NCBI GenBank assembly: GCA_029884335.1
Contig: JAOUIA010000037.1
Coordinates: 1-35,505 of the forward strand
DNA from: Betaproteobacteria bacterium
GTDB taxonomy: Bacteria > Pseudomonadota > Gammaproteobacteria > Burkholderiales > Casimicrobiaceae
Direction of reading: 5' to 3'
DNA length: 35,505 nucleotides
A program made the translations under genes and the position numbers. Each line of letters starts with the position of its first letter. Position 1 is the first letter of the stretch. The notes under the pieces are model-generated. The model made no database searches and had not been told where the DNA came from. It was given only the letters and a program-made list of their open reading frames with translations. Shown piece after piece: positions 1 through 7,067 of the stretch.

Positions 1-80
1 AGCGTGCCGGACTCGTCTCGGCGATGGGCGCCAACGGCAACCGCGAGGTGCTGGTGCCGGCTGGGAAGGGCGAGGGGTAG
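1..80 (+). CDS. ftsK: C-terminal tail of DNA translocase FtsK (partial)
   Basis: The frame starting at base 3 reads 25 codons to a TAG at 78-80. It contains AGLVSAMGANGNREVLVPA, which matches the very end of the FtsK gamma domain (winged helix) that recognises KOPS sites and activates XerCD at dif. Everything upstream, including the motor domain, lies outside the window. The call rests on this short match and on context: lolA follows, as it does downstream of ftsK in many Betaproteobacteria. A last few residues rich in Gly and Lys end the protein. A repeat element begins about 40 bases after the stop. Confidence 0.75.
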   Translation, partial: RAGLVSAMGANGNREVLVPAGKGEG

Positions 81-121
81 TGCGCCGGGTCGCCGCGCTC
101 GCGGCCACGATCATGGACGGC

Positions 122-230
122 GTCGTTCCCGCGAAGCCTGCCCCCGAGGACTGCAGTCGGGGGGCGGGAACCCAGTGTCGTTGCGCAATTGAGGCGCAAG
201 ACACTGGGCCCCTGCCTGCGCGGGGGCGAC
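122..230. repeat. Paired inverted REP-like repeat, copy 1 (expanded left arm)
   Basis: The right arm at 200-230 is 31 bases and matches the right arms of the copies at 10208-10238 and 22407-22437. The left arm at 122-179 starts with GTCGTTCCCGCGAAG and ends with GGCGGGAACCCAGTGTC like the other left arms, but is split by an extra hairpin of about 27 bases around 137-163 (CCCCCGA..CTGCAG..TCGGGGG). A 20-base spacer at 180-199 is itself a small inverted repeat (TTGCG..CGCAA). It lies between the ftsK stop and the next gene. Such GC-rich palindromic intergenic repeats are common in beta- and gammaproteobacteria; the family name is not assigned here. Confidence 0.85.
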
Positions 231-241
231 GAAGTGCGGTT

Positions 242-601
242 ATGGCGGCCCTGCTTGTGGCAGCCCCCGCGCTGGCCGGCCCCATCGAGGTCACGCTCGA
301 CGGGCCGCGCTTCTGCCCGCGCGACCGCCCGGCCGGCGCGAAGCCGCTCACCGCCACGGTGGCGATGGCGCGCGCGCGGGAGCTGCTTCCCGACGGCTTC
401 TGCGGGCCTTCGCGCGAGGTCGACGGCTGCGACGTCGACGCCGAGGAGATCGACGGGACGTTTCGCGTCTACGCGCACCAGTACAAGCTGCGCGGCGGGC
501 GCCACGACTGGACGCTGCTCGCGCACACCTACGTGATCCTGGACAGCGCCGGCAACTGCCTCGCGCACATTCCCGGCACCGAGGGCTTCGGACGCCCGTA
601 G
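242..601 (+). CDS. Small exported cysteine-containing protein of unknown function
   Basis: The frame gives 119 residues from ATG 242. The first 13 residues form a hydrophobic run ending in an Ala-rich cleavage site (MAALLVAAPALAG), so it is probably exported. The mature part has four cysteines (FCPRD, GFCGP, DGCDV, GNCLA) that could form two disulfides in the periplasm, and ends with a conserved-looking HIPGTEGFGRP tail. I do not recognise the family. The N-terminus is odd: no positive residue precedes the hydrophobic core from ATG 242, whereas the upstream in-frame codons, contributed by the adjacent repeat, read RGRRSAV. A non-ATG start such as CTG 212 would give a normal signal peptide. 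The true start is therefore uncertain. Confidence 0.6.
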   Translation: MAALLVAAPALAGPIEVTLDGPRFCPRDRPAGAKPLTATVAMARARELLPDGFCGPSREVDGCDVDAEEIDGTFRVYAHQYKLRGGRHDWTLLAHTYVILDSAGNCLAHIPGTEGFGRP

Positions 602-645
602 CCGGGCGCGCCGGCCACCGGTCCCCGCTTCCCCCGCCTCCCACG

Positions 646-1266
646 ATGCCCGCTTTCCATCTCGCGCTCGCCTCGCTGCTCGCCGCGTTCCCGCTCGCCG
701 CGGCGTCGGCATCGCTCGACGCGCTGCGCTCGTTCCTGCGCGACACGCGCGAGGCGCGCGTCGCGTTCACGCAGACCGTGACGGACAAGGCGGGACGCAA
801 GGGCCAGCCCTCGCGCGGCGAGCTGGCGCTGTCGCGTCCCGGCAAGTTCCGCTGGAGCGTGGAGAAGCCCTACCGCCAGCTGGTGGTCGGCGACGGCGAG
901 CGCGTGTGGATCTTCGACGAGGACCTGAACCAGGTCGTCGTGCGCCGCATGGGTGCGGCGCTGGGCAGCACGCCCGCGGCGCTGCTCGCGGGCCGCGAGG
1001 ACGTCGAGAAGGCGTTCCGCTGGCGCGAGCTCGGCAGCGCCGACGGGCTCGACTGGCTCGAGGCGGTGCCCACCGCGAGCGACGCCGCGTTCACGCAGAT
1101 CAGGCTGGGCTTCGCCGGCCGCGAACTCGCCGCGCTCGCGCTCACCGACACGTTCGGGCAGACGACGCGCGTCGACTTCGGCGCCATGCAGCGCAACCCG
1201 CCGCTTCCGCCCGACACGTTCCGCTTCGTGCCGCCGAAGGGCGCCGACGTCATCGGCGAACGGTAG
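646..1266 (+). CDS. lolA: Outer-membrane lipoprotein carrier protein LolA
   Basis: The product is 206 residues, the usual size for LolA, with an N-terminal signal peptide cleaved near residue 22 (AAASA/S). LolA is the periplasmic chaperone that takes lipoproteins from LolCDE at the inner membrane and hands them to LolB at the outer membrane. Typical family features are the early VAFTQTV segment, the GELALSRPGKFRW strand with the conserved Arg and Trp, the KPYRQLVVGDGERVWIFDEDLNQV region, and a late FGQTTRVDF strand. It follows ftsK after the inserted repeat and small gene, and a second exported protein starts two bases after its stop, so the two are probably co-transcribed. Normally rarA would follow; here it is 5.8 kb away. 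Confidence 0.93.
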   Translation: MPAFHLALASLLAAFPLAAASASLDALRSFLRDTREARVAFTQTVTDKAGRKGQPSRGELALSRPGKFRWSVEKPYRQLVVGDGERVWIFDEDLNQVVVRRMGAALGSTPAALLAGREDVEKAFRWRELGSADGLDWLEAVPTASDAAFTQIRLGFAGRELAALALTDTFGQTTRVDFGAMQRNPPLPPDTFRFVPPKGADVIGER

Positions 1267-1268
1267 CT

Positions 1269-1823
1269 GTGCGCTGCGCAACGGTCCTGCTGCTGCCCTG
1301 GCTCGCGGCCGCCGCGTGGGCCCAGCCCGCGAGCGTGACGTTCGACGGCGAGCGCTACGCGAAGCGATTCGACAATCGCACGGCGGCCGGGCGCGTGGTC
1401 GAGTACACGCGCGAGGGCGAGTCGCTCGCGGACTGGACGCGGCTCGTCGCCGTGCGCCACTTCCCGCAGCAGTCCGATCCGAGGGCGGCGGCGGCGCAGC
1501 TCGCGCAGACCGTGCGCCAGCACAATCCGCAGGCGCGCGCCGAGGTGATCGCGCGTCCCGACGGCAGCGAAGCGATCGTCGACTTCCTCACGTGGGCGCC
1601 CGGCGACGACCGCCTCGAGTTCAACGTGCACCGCTATCGCCGCGAGCCGGGCACGGCCGGCCTCGTGGCGTGGCAGTTCGCGTGGCGCTTCCGTTCGGCG
1701 GAGCTCGCCGATCCGACGGCCACCGTGCGCGCCCATCGCAAGCGCTTCGTCGACGCGATGGCGAACGCGCAGTGGCCCTCCGCGTTCGCACGCCCCCTCG
1801 CCCCCGGCCCCGCTCCCCGCTGA
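1269..1823 (+). CDS. Exported protein of unknown function downstream of lolA
   Basis: The product is 184 residues from a GTG two bases after the lolA stop, which implies translational coupling. Residues 1-18 form a signal peptide (LLLPWLAAAAWAQ) with cleavage before PASVTFDG. The mature domain is soluble, with alternating beta-rich stretches (VTFDGERYAKRF, EAIVDFLTW, LEFNVHRYRR, LVAWQFAWRF) and no cysteine motif or catalytic signature that I recognise. Its last residues are Pro/Ala-rich. Position suggests a periplasmic role linked to envelope work like lolA, but that is only inference from the operon. The gene ends 45 bases before a strong hairpin that separates it from a convergent gene. Confidence 0.72.
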   Translation: MRCATVLLLPWLAAAAWAQPASVTFDGERYAKRFDNRTAAGRVVEYTREGESLADWTRLVAVRHFPQQSDPRAAAAQLAQTVRQHNPQARAEVIARPDGSEAIVDFLTWAPGDDRLEFNVHRYRREPGTAGLVAWQFAWRFRSAELADPTATVRAHRKRFVDAMANAQWPSAFARPLAPGPAPR

Positions 1824-1867
1824 CGCGGGGCGAGTAGAGGAGTGCACGGCGGCGAGCTCGCACGACT

Positions 1868-1897
1868 CCCCTCTCCCGCCGTCAGGTGGGAGAGGGG
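1868..1897. terminator. Perfect 10-bp hairpin between convergent genes
   Basis: CCCCTCTCCC at 1868-1877 pairs perfectly with GGGAGAGGGG at 1888-1897 across a 10-base loop. It lies between the ends of the exported protein gene (+) and the glycerophosphodiesterase gene (-). Neither side has a T-run, so it is not a classical intrinsic terminator. The hairpin plus trailing GCTCGGGGTGAGGG resembles a dispersed intergenic repeat common in GC-rich genomes. It may act as an mRNA 3'-end stabiliser for both genes. Confidence 0.5.
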
Positions 1898-1911
1898 CTC
1901 GGGGTGAGGGT

Positions 1912-2850
1912 TCAGGGCAGCGGCAGCCCGCGCTCCGCCATCACCTTGCGCGCGCGGTCGGGATAGTCGGTGATCAGCCCGTCGGCGCCGGTGTCGATCG
2001 CCGCGAGCATCTCGTCGCGCTCGTTCACCGTCCAGAGGACGACGCGCAGCCCGAGCGCCTTCGCCTCGGCGACGCGCTCGCGCGTGACGTCGCGCCAGAA
2101 TGCCGACCAGACGTCGCAGCCCGCCTCCTTCGCCATCTTCGGCACGCTCGCCGGCGCGATGCCGCCGAGCCACGGGGAGCGCCCCGACGCGTCCGGCTTC
2201 ACGTTGTCGCCCGCGCCGCGCTCGATGGTGAGGCACACGGTGCCGATCGCGGGGAGGAGCTTCTTCGCCTCGATGACCACGCGCCAGTCGAACGACTGGA
2301 TCGTCGTGCGCTCGGCGAGGCCCGCGCGCTTGACCGCGTCGACGATCGTCCGGGCGAACGTGGCCGGATCGACCGTCTCGTCGGGGGCGAGCGGCGAGAG
2401 CTTGGCCTCGATGTTGAGCCGTACGGGCTTCGGCGCCTTGCGCGCCAGGTCGAGGAACTCCTCGAGCGAGGGAATGCGCTCGCCGTCAGCCGCCCACTGC
2501 AGCGGCCACTGCTTCGCGTAGCCCGACTTCGCGTCGAGGCGCCCGACGTCGTAGGTGCGCAGTTCGGCGAACGAGAGCTCGCGCAGCAGCTTGCCTGGCG
2601 CCTCGATCCACCTGCCACCGGCGTCGCGCGTGAGCGCCGGGTTGAGCCGGCGGTCGTGGTAGATGACGGCCACGCCGTCGCGCGTCACGCCGACGTCGGT
2701 CTCCAGCGTGGTGACGCCGATTTCCAGTGCCTTGCGGAAGCCGGCGAGCGTGTTCTCCGGCAGCAGGCCGCGCGCACCGCGGTGGCCCTGCAGGTCGAAA
2801 GCGCCGGCGGCGGCGGGGAAGAGAGCGACGGCAAGGAGGAGGGCGCGCAT
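1912..2850 (-). CDS. Periplasmic glycerophosphodiester phosphodiesterase (GlpQ/UgpQ family)
   Basis: The product is 312 residues. It hydrolyses glycerophosphodiesters from phospholipid turnover to glycerol-3-phosphate and an alcohol. Residues 1-17 are a signal peptide (MRALLLAVALFPAAAGA), so it acts in the periplasm. The GDPD signature is intact: H23-R24 in QGHRGARGLLPENT, E50 and D52 in LETDVGVTRDG, and H65 in YHD. A later NIEAKL segment and the C-terminal GADGLITDYPD also fit the fold. The start is ATG 2850 because the signal peptide begins there; the same frame stays open far upstream but is non-coding. A TAGAGT box 7 bases before the ATG suggests a leaderless mRNA. It diverges from the ligase gene at 2971. 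Confidence 0.9.
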   Translation of the reverse strand: MRALLLAVALFPAAAGAFDLQGHRGARGLLPENTLAGFRKALEIGVTTLETDVGVTRDGVAVIYHDRRLNPALTRDAGGRWIEAPGKLLRELSFAELRTYDVGRLDAKSGYAKQWPLQWAADGERIPSLEEFLDLARKAPKPVRLNIEAKLSPLAPDETVDPATFARTIVDAVKRAGLAERTTIQSFDWRVVIEAKKLLPAIGTVCLTIERGAGDNVKPDASGRSPWLGGIAPASVPKMAKEAGCDVWSAFWRDVTRERVAEAKALGLRVVLWTVNERDEMLAAIDTGADGLITDYPDRARKVMAERGLPLP

Positions 2851-2857
2851 GCCGCGC

Positions 2858-2863
2858 ACTCTA
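2858..2863 (-). promoter_or_regulatory. Candidate -10 box for the glycerophosphodiesterase gene
   Basis: On the minus strand TAGAGT is followed by 7 bases and then the ATG, so transcription would start at or next to the start codon. A TTGCCT lies 19 bases upstream as a possible -35. The spacing matches that of rarA and serS in this window. Confidence 0.45.
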
Positions 2864-2970
2864 CCGCAGGCTCCGGCCGTACAGGCAAGCGGGCACCCTT
2901 GACGCCGGTCACACGCTCGCCGCGGGCGCGGAGTACCTTGGCAGGCATCGGAGTGGCATGCGGAAGCGTG

Positions 2971-4371
2971 ATGCCGTTTCCCTACGAACTCGTCGCCGCC
3001 TCGGCCGACTGCCAGCTGCTCGCCGCGCAGATGCGACTGGAACGCGCCGCAGGCAGGGCGTGGATCGAGGCGACGGCGCGCCGTCGCGCGGAGGCGCTGG
3101 TGGCGCACGCCCGCGAGCGCTCGCCGTACTACCGGGAGCGCTACCGCGAGCTTGCGCCCGACGCGCCGCTGGCCGAGCTGCCGCCGGTGCGCAAGCGCGA
3201 ACTGATGTCGCGCTTCGACGACTGGGCGACCGATCGCCGCATCACCCGCGCGAAGGTCGAGCGCTTCCTCGCCGAGCCGGGCAACATCGGCGAGCCTTTC
3301 CTTCGCGACTACGTCGTGTGGACCAGTTCGGGGACGACCGGCGAGCCGGGCGTGTTCGTGCAGGAAGCGGCGGCGATGGCGGCGTACGACGCGCTGATCG
3401 CCGCGCAGGCCGACGTGCGCGAGTGGGGGCCGCGCGAGGTCGGGCGCTGGGCGCGCTCGTCGGGCGGCGGCGCGCTCGTCGTTGCGACCGGTGCGCCGTA
3501 TCCGGCGATCGTGGCGTGGCGGCGGCTTGCCCGCATCAATCCGTTGCTCGGCGGCGGTGCGTACCCGATCACGCTGCCGCTGCACGAACTGGCTGCCGCC
3601 CTGGAGCGCGACCGTCCCGCGTTCCTCTCGACGTATCCGACGATGGCGCTGCTGCTCGCGCTCGAGCGCAACGCGCGACGGCTCGCGATCGAACCCGCGG
3701 CGGTCTGGTGCGGCGGCGAGTGCCTGTCGCCGTTCGCGCGCGAGGCGATCGAGCAGGCGTTCGACTGCCGCGTGCACGACGAGTATGGCGCCGCCGAATG
3801 CTTCGCGATCGGATCGGCGTGCGCTCTGGGCGCCATGCACTGCCACGCCGACTGGGCGATCCTCGAGCCGGTCGACCGCGCCGGGCGGCCGGTGCCTCCG
3901 GGCGAGCCCTCGCACACGGTGCTGCTGACCAACCTCGCGAACCACCTGCAGCCGTTGATCCGCTACGATCTCGGCGACAGCATCCGCGTGCTGGCCGAGC
4001 CCTGCGCGTGCGGCAGCCCGCTGCCCGTCATCGAGGTTCAGGGGCGAAGCGACGACGTGATCGCGCTGGCCGCACCCGGTGGCGCAACCGTTGCCATCGT
4101 GCCGCTCGCCCTCGAGGCGGTCGTGGAGGCGGCGGTGGGCGCCGTGCCTTTCCAGGTCGTCGCCGCAGGGCCCGCCGAATTGCGCCTGCGCCTGCGGCAC
4201 GGCGGCGACGGCGCGCCGGGAGCGCGCGCGCGGTCGGCCTGCCGCAAAGCTTTGCGCGAGTTCCTCGCCGCGCAGGGGGCGCCGGACGTGCGCGTGATGG
4301 ACGACGCGCAGGATCCGGTCGTCGACGCGCGCAGCGGCAAGCTGCGGCGGGTGCTCGCCGCGGCGCCGTGA
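2971..4371 (+). CDS. Adenylate-forming ligase of the PaaK/CapK type
   Basis: The product is 466 residues. The P-loop signature TSSGTTGEPG spans residues 118-127, the EYGAAE motif residues 271-276, and the YDLGD motif with its ATP-ribose-binding Asp residues 332-336. An N-terminal SPYYRERY segment and VRKRELM are typical of phenylacetate-CoA ligase and CapK-like proteins (COG1541). Members activate a carboxylate as an acyl-adenylate and usually pass it to CoA. The C-terminal region (GRSDDVIAL, later DARSGKLRRV) fits the mobile lid domain, with a Lys near the end. No paa genes are nearby, so the substrate is unknown. ATG 2971 is preceded by GGAAG, but a GTG three bases upstream is possible. The next gene converges on it with no gap (4371/4372). 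Confidence 0.82.
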   Translation: MPFPYELVAASADCQLLAAQMRLERAAGRAWIEATARRRAEALVAHARERSPYYRERYRELAPDAPLAELPPVRKRELMSRFDDWATDRRITRAKVERFLAEPGNIGEPFLRDYVVWTSSGTTGEPGVFVQEAAAMAAYDALIAAQADVREWGPREVGRWARSSGGGALVVATGAPYPAIVAWRRLARINPLLGGGAYPITLPLHELAAALERDRPAFLSTYPTMALLLALERNARRLAIEPAAVWCGGECLSPFAREAIEQAFDCRVHDEYGAAECFAIGSACALGAMHCHADWAILEPVDRAGRPVPPGEPSHTVLLTNLANHLQPLIRYDLGDSIRVLAEPCACGSPLPVIEVQGRSDDVIALAAPGGATVAIVPLALEAVVEAAVGAVPFQVVAAGPAELRLRLRHGGDGAPGARARSACRKALREFLAAQGAPDVRVMDDAQDPVVDARSGKLRRVLAAAP

Positions 4372-5325
4372 TCAGGCGAACGCGGAGCGAAGCGCGGCGA
4401 TGAACTCGTCGAGCCGCTCGCGCGGCAGGCGGTCGATTCCCGCGGCTCCGGCGCGTCCGTCGCCGCCGGGGAAGCGCCGGCAGAGCGCATCGGCGCCGCG
4501 GCGGGCGACAAGCGGCGCGCGCACGCTGACGACGTAGTCGCCGCTCGCGCTCGGCGTCAGCACTGCGCAACCGCGTTCAGGGTACCGCTGCGCGAGGCCG
4601 TGCGCGAGCGTGCCGCGGATGCGTCGCGCCCACGGCTCGCCCGGCAGCAGGCAGGCGAGCGCGCGCTCGCCGATCGGATCGACGCGCTGCGCGCGGGCGA
4701 GCGCTTCGTCGGCGTGCCGCGTCGCCCGGATGCGCGCCAGCGTGCCATCGTCGGCAAGCGTCAGCGGGTCGGGCTGGCCCCGCAGCAGCGCCTGCACGCG
4801 CGCAGGGTGCGCTATCAGGTCGTCGTCGCTGTCGCCGTAGGCGTTGTAGTTGAGGTCCGTCCCCAGTTCGCGCAAAGCGCTCCGCGCCTCCTCGCCGAGG
4901 CCGTGTTCCGCGGCGAGGCGGTCGGCTTCCGCGACGAGCCCGTCGCCGTACGCGCCGACCAGCGCCCAGCGGCGGTGCGCGCCGCGCAGCGTCGCGTCGA
5001 CGATGAGGCTCGTGCAGACGTCGGGCCGCACGTCGATGTGCAGCGCGAGTCGCGGGTGGCTCGGGACCTCGCCGGCGTGGTGGTGGTCGTACCAGGCAAT
5101 GCGGGCGCCGCGTTCCAGCAGGCGCCCGAGCGCGGCGCGGTTGGCGGCGAGCGCGATGTCGAGCACCGTGACGACGTCACCGGCGGCCGCGTCGACGCGT
5201 TCGAGCAGCGCGATCTCGCGCTTGCGTCCGGTCACGAGCCGCGCCGCAACGGGTTCGGCCAGCCGCAGCTGCTGCAGCGCGCACAGGCCGTCGGCGTCGC
5301 CGTTGCAGACGTCGTGGCGCGTCAC
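4372..5325 (-). CDS. DHH-family phosphoesterase
   Basis: The product is 317 residues, starting at GTG 5325, which overlaps the upstream stop as GTGA. DHH motifs are present: N8-G-D10-A-D12-G, D56 in VLDIAL, D80-H-H in WYDHHHAGE, and G127-D128 in GAYGDG. These are metal ligands of DHH phosphoesterases (RecJ, NrnA, exopolyphosphatase relatives). The C-terminal GGDGRAGAAG at the end resembles the glycine-rich substrate loop of DHHA1 domains. Size is like the NrnA or pApA phosphatase groups, but the N-terminal NGDADG form suggests a separate subgroup. It probably hydrolyses a small phosphodiester or nucleotide in the cytoplasm; the substrate is not known. It is translationally coupled to the kinase fusion upstream, suggesting a shared substrate or pathway. 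Confidence 0.8.
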   Translation of the reverse strand: MTRHDVCNGDADGLCALQQLRLAEPVAARLVTGRKREIALLERVDAAAGDVVTVLDIALAANRAALGRLLERGARIAWYDHHHAGEVPSHPRLALHIDVRPDVCTSLIVDATLRGAHRRWALVGAYGDGLVAEADRLAAEHGLGEEARSALRELGTDLNYNAYGDSDDDLIAHPARVQALLRGQPDPLTLADDGTLARIRATRHADEALARAQRVDPIGERALACLLPGEPWARRIRGTLAHGLAQRYPERGCAVLTPSASGDYVVSVRAPLVARRGADALCRRFPGGDGRAGAAGIDRLPRERLDEFIAALRSAFA

Positions 5326-6944
5326 GGCGGTGCGGACTTCGCGCGTGCCGCGGCGACCGCGTCCAGCATCGCGGCGAAACTCGGGTCGTCGGGCGGGAGC
5401 GTGCCGTCGAGCACGACCGCGTGAGGGCGCTCGTCGGCGGCGAGCGGCTCGCGCTGCGCGAGCTGCCGCTCGAGCACTTCGACCGTTGCCTCGGAAGCGT
5501 CGCGGCCCTCGCTCGCCCGCGCGGCGACGCGCCTGCGCAGGATCGCCTCCGGCACCTCGACGGCTACGATGACGAACGGCACGCCCAGCCGCGCGGCCGG
5601 CTCGCGCATGCGGTCGCGCTGCCAGCGGCGCAGGAACGTCCCGTCGAGCAGGGCGGTGTAGCCCGCGGCGGCGATCGTCTGCGCATGCGCGGCCAGTTGG
5701 TCGTACGTGCGCCGGGTCGCATCCGCGGCGTAAATGGCGGAGTCGACGGCCGATCCCGTCGCGGCATCGGGCGCGTAGCCGTGCAGCCTCTTGCGCTCGA
5801 CGTCGGTGCGGATGCGCACTGCCGGGAGCTTCTCGAGCAGCCGCTGCGAGAGCGTGGTCTTGCCGGTGCCCGAGGGGCCGTGCATGACGACCAGCGCCGG
5901 CGCGACCGCGCCGGCGAGGCTTCCTGCGAGAGCGACGTAGTCCTCCGCCTCGGCGCGCGCCTTCGCGCAGTCGGCCGCGCCCGCCTGCGCCGCGCGCAGG
6001 TAGCGCACCTTGGCGCGCACCATCGCGCGGTAGACGAGGTGGAAGCGCAACACCGCGACGCTGCCGTAGTCGCCGGTGTCCTCCAGCCACGCGTTGAGGA
6101 AGCGCCACGCGTAGTCGTCGCGGCCGCGGGCGGCGAGGTCCATCGCGGCGAACGCCGCCTCGCCGGCCACGTCGATCCAGCGCAGGCGCGGGCTGAACTC
6201 GATGCCGTCGAAGACCGTGACGCGGCCGTCGACGAGCGCGACGTTGCGCAGGTGGAGGTCGCCGTGGCACTCGCGCACGCGCCCGTCGCGGCGGCGCCGC
6301 GCCATCGCGGCCTCGCAGCGGGCGAACTCGGCGATCGTCCAGTCGCGCAGCCGCGCGACGACGCCGCGCTGCTTCGCTTCGGCGAGCGGCGCGATCGCGT
6401 CGAAGTTCGCCAGCGCGTCGGCGAGCGCCTGCGCTGGCGTTCCGTGCCGCGAGCGCGGCGACGCCGGGGGAAGGCCTGCGTGGAACGCCGCGACTTCGCG
6501 AGCAAACTCGTCGATGCGCGACGGCGCGAGCTCGCCGCGGGCGAGGCACTCGGAGAGCAGCGCGTCCTGCGCGAAGGCGCGCATGCGCACCGCGTACTCG
6601 ATCGCGCGACCTTCGCCGCCGAGACTCGGCGCGTCGGGCGTGCCGGTGATCGCGACGACGTCGCGGTAGAGCTGCGGTGCGAGGCGCCGGTTGAGCCGCA
6701 GCTCCTCGCCGCAGAAGCGGCGGCGGCGCGCCAGCGTCGAGTAGTCGACGAACGGCAGGCGCAGCGCCTTCTTGATCTTGTAGGCGCAATCGCCTGCGAT
6801 CAGCACGTGCGAGATGTGCGTCTCGAGCGTCGTGACCGCGCCGTGCGCTCGCTCGAGCTCGCGGGCGAGTGCGGCCACCAGCCGACGCTGATCGGCTGCG
6901 GCGCTGCCGGTTTCCGTGCGCGAGCCCGCTGCCGACCTTGCCAT
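5322..6944 (-). CDS. Fusion of aminoglycoside-phosphotransferase-like domain and P-loop kinase
   Basis: The product is 540 residues with two kinase-type domains. The N-terminal half is APH-like: a lysine-rich YKIKKALRLPFVDY near residue 57, the catalytic HGDLHLRN at 227-234, and the metal-binding FDGIEFSP around 246. The C-terminal half has Walker A GPSGTGKTT at 356-364 and resembles small P-loop kinases of the gluconate kinase/Zeta-toxin-like group (COG2187 plus COG0645 architecture). Both domains look catalytically complete. The family is widespread but its substrate is not established as far as I know, so drug resistance should not be assumed. The start ATG 6944 has GGAGG seven bases upstream. 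It shares a 123-bp divergent region with rarA and overlaps the DHH gene by four bases. Confidence 0.85.
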   Translation of the reverse strand: MARSAAGSRTETGSAAADQRRLVAALARELERAHGAVTTLETHISHVLIAGDCAYKIKKALRLPFVDYSTLARRRRFCGEELRLNRRLAPQLYRDVVAITGTPDAPSLGGEGRAIEYAVRMRAFAQDALLSECLARGELAPSRIDEFAREVAAFHAGLPPASPRSRHGTPAQALADALANFDAIAPLAEAKQRGVVARLRDWTIAEFARCEAAMARRRRDGRVRECHGDLHLRNVALVDGRVTVFDGIEFSPRLRWIDVAGEAAFAAMDLAARGRDDYAWRFLNAWLEDTGDYGSVAVLRFHLVYRAMVRAKVRYLRAAQAGAADCAKARAEAEDYVALAGSLAGAVAPALVVMHGPSGTGKTTLSQRLLEKLPAVRIRTDVERKRLHGYAPDAATGSAVDSAIYAADATRRTYDQLAAHAQTIAAAGYTALLDGTFLRRWQRDRMREPAARLGVPFVIVAVEVPEAILRRRVAARASEGRDASEATVEVLERQLAQREPLAADERPHAVVLDGTLPPDDPSFAAMLDAVAAARAKSAPP

Positions 6945-7055
6945 CGCCGCCTCCGTGTCTTCCGCCCGGCCGCCACGTGACCTTTACAGCCTAGCGCGCC
7001 AGTCGCGGGGCGCCTTGCCCCACGTCAACGCCCCCGGCGCCCGCCACCGCACCGG

Positions 7056-7061
7056 TAGAAT
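7056..7061 (+). promoter_or_regulatory. Candidate -10 box of rarA (leaderless)
   Basis: TAGAAT is followed by six bases and then the rarA ATG at 7068, so the predicted transcription start falls on the start codon. No ribosome-binding site is visible between them and no good -35 box was found at 16-18 bases. Confidence 0.55.
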
Positions 7062-7067
7062 CCTCGC

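Noticed and set aside
2851-4200. N-terminal extension of the glycerophosphodiesterase frame
   Set aside because: The extension is antisense to the ligase gene, and a good signal peptide begins at ATG 2850.
5322-6944. Aminoglycoside resistance kinase
   Set aside because: The HGDLH domain belongs to a wide phosphotransferase family and is fused to a P-loop kinase; nothing here indicates drug resistance.
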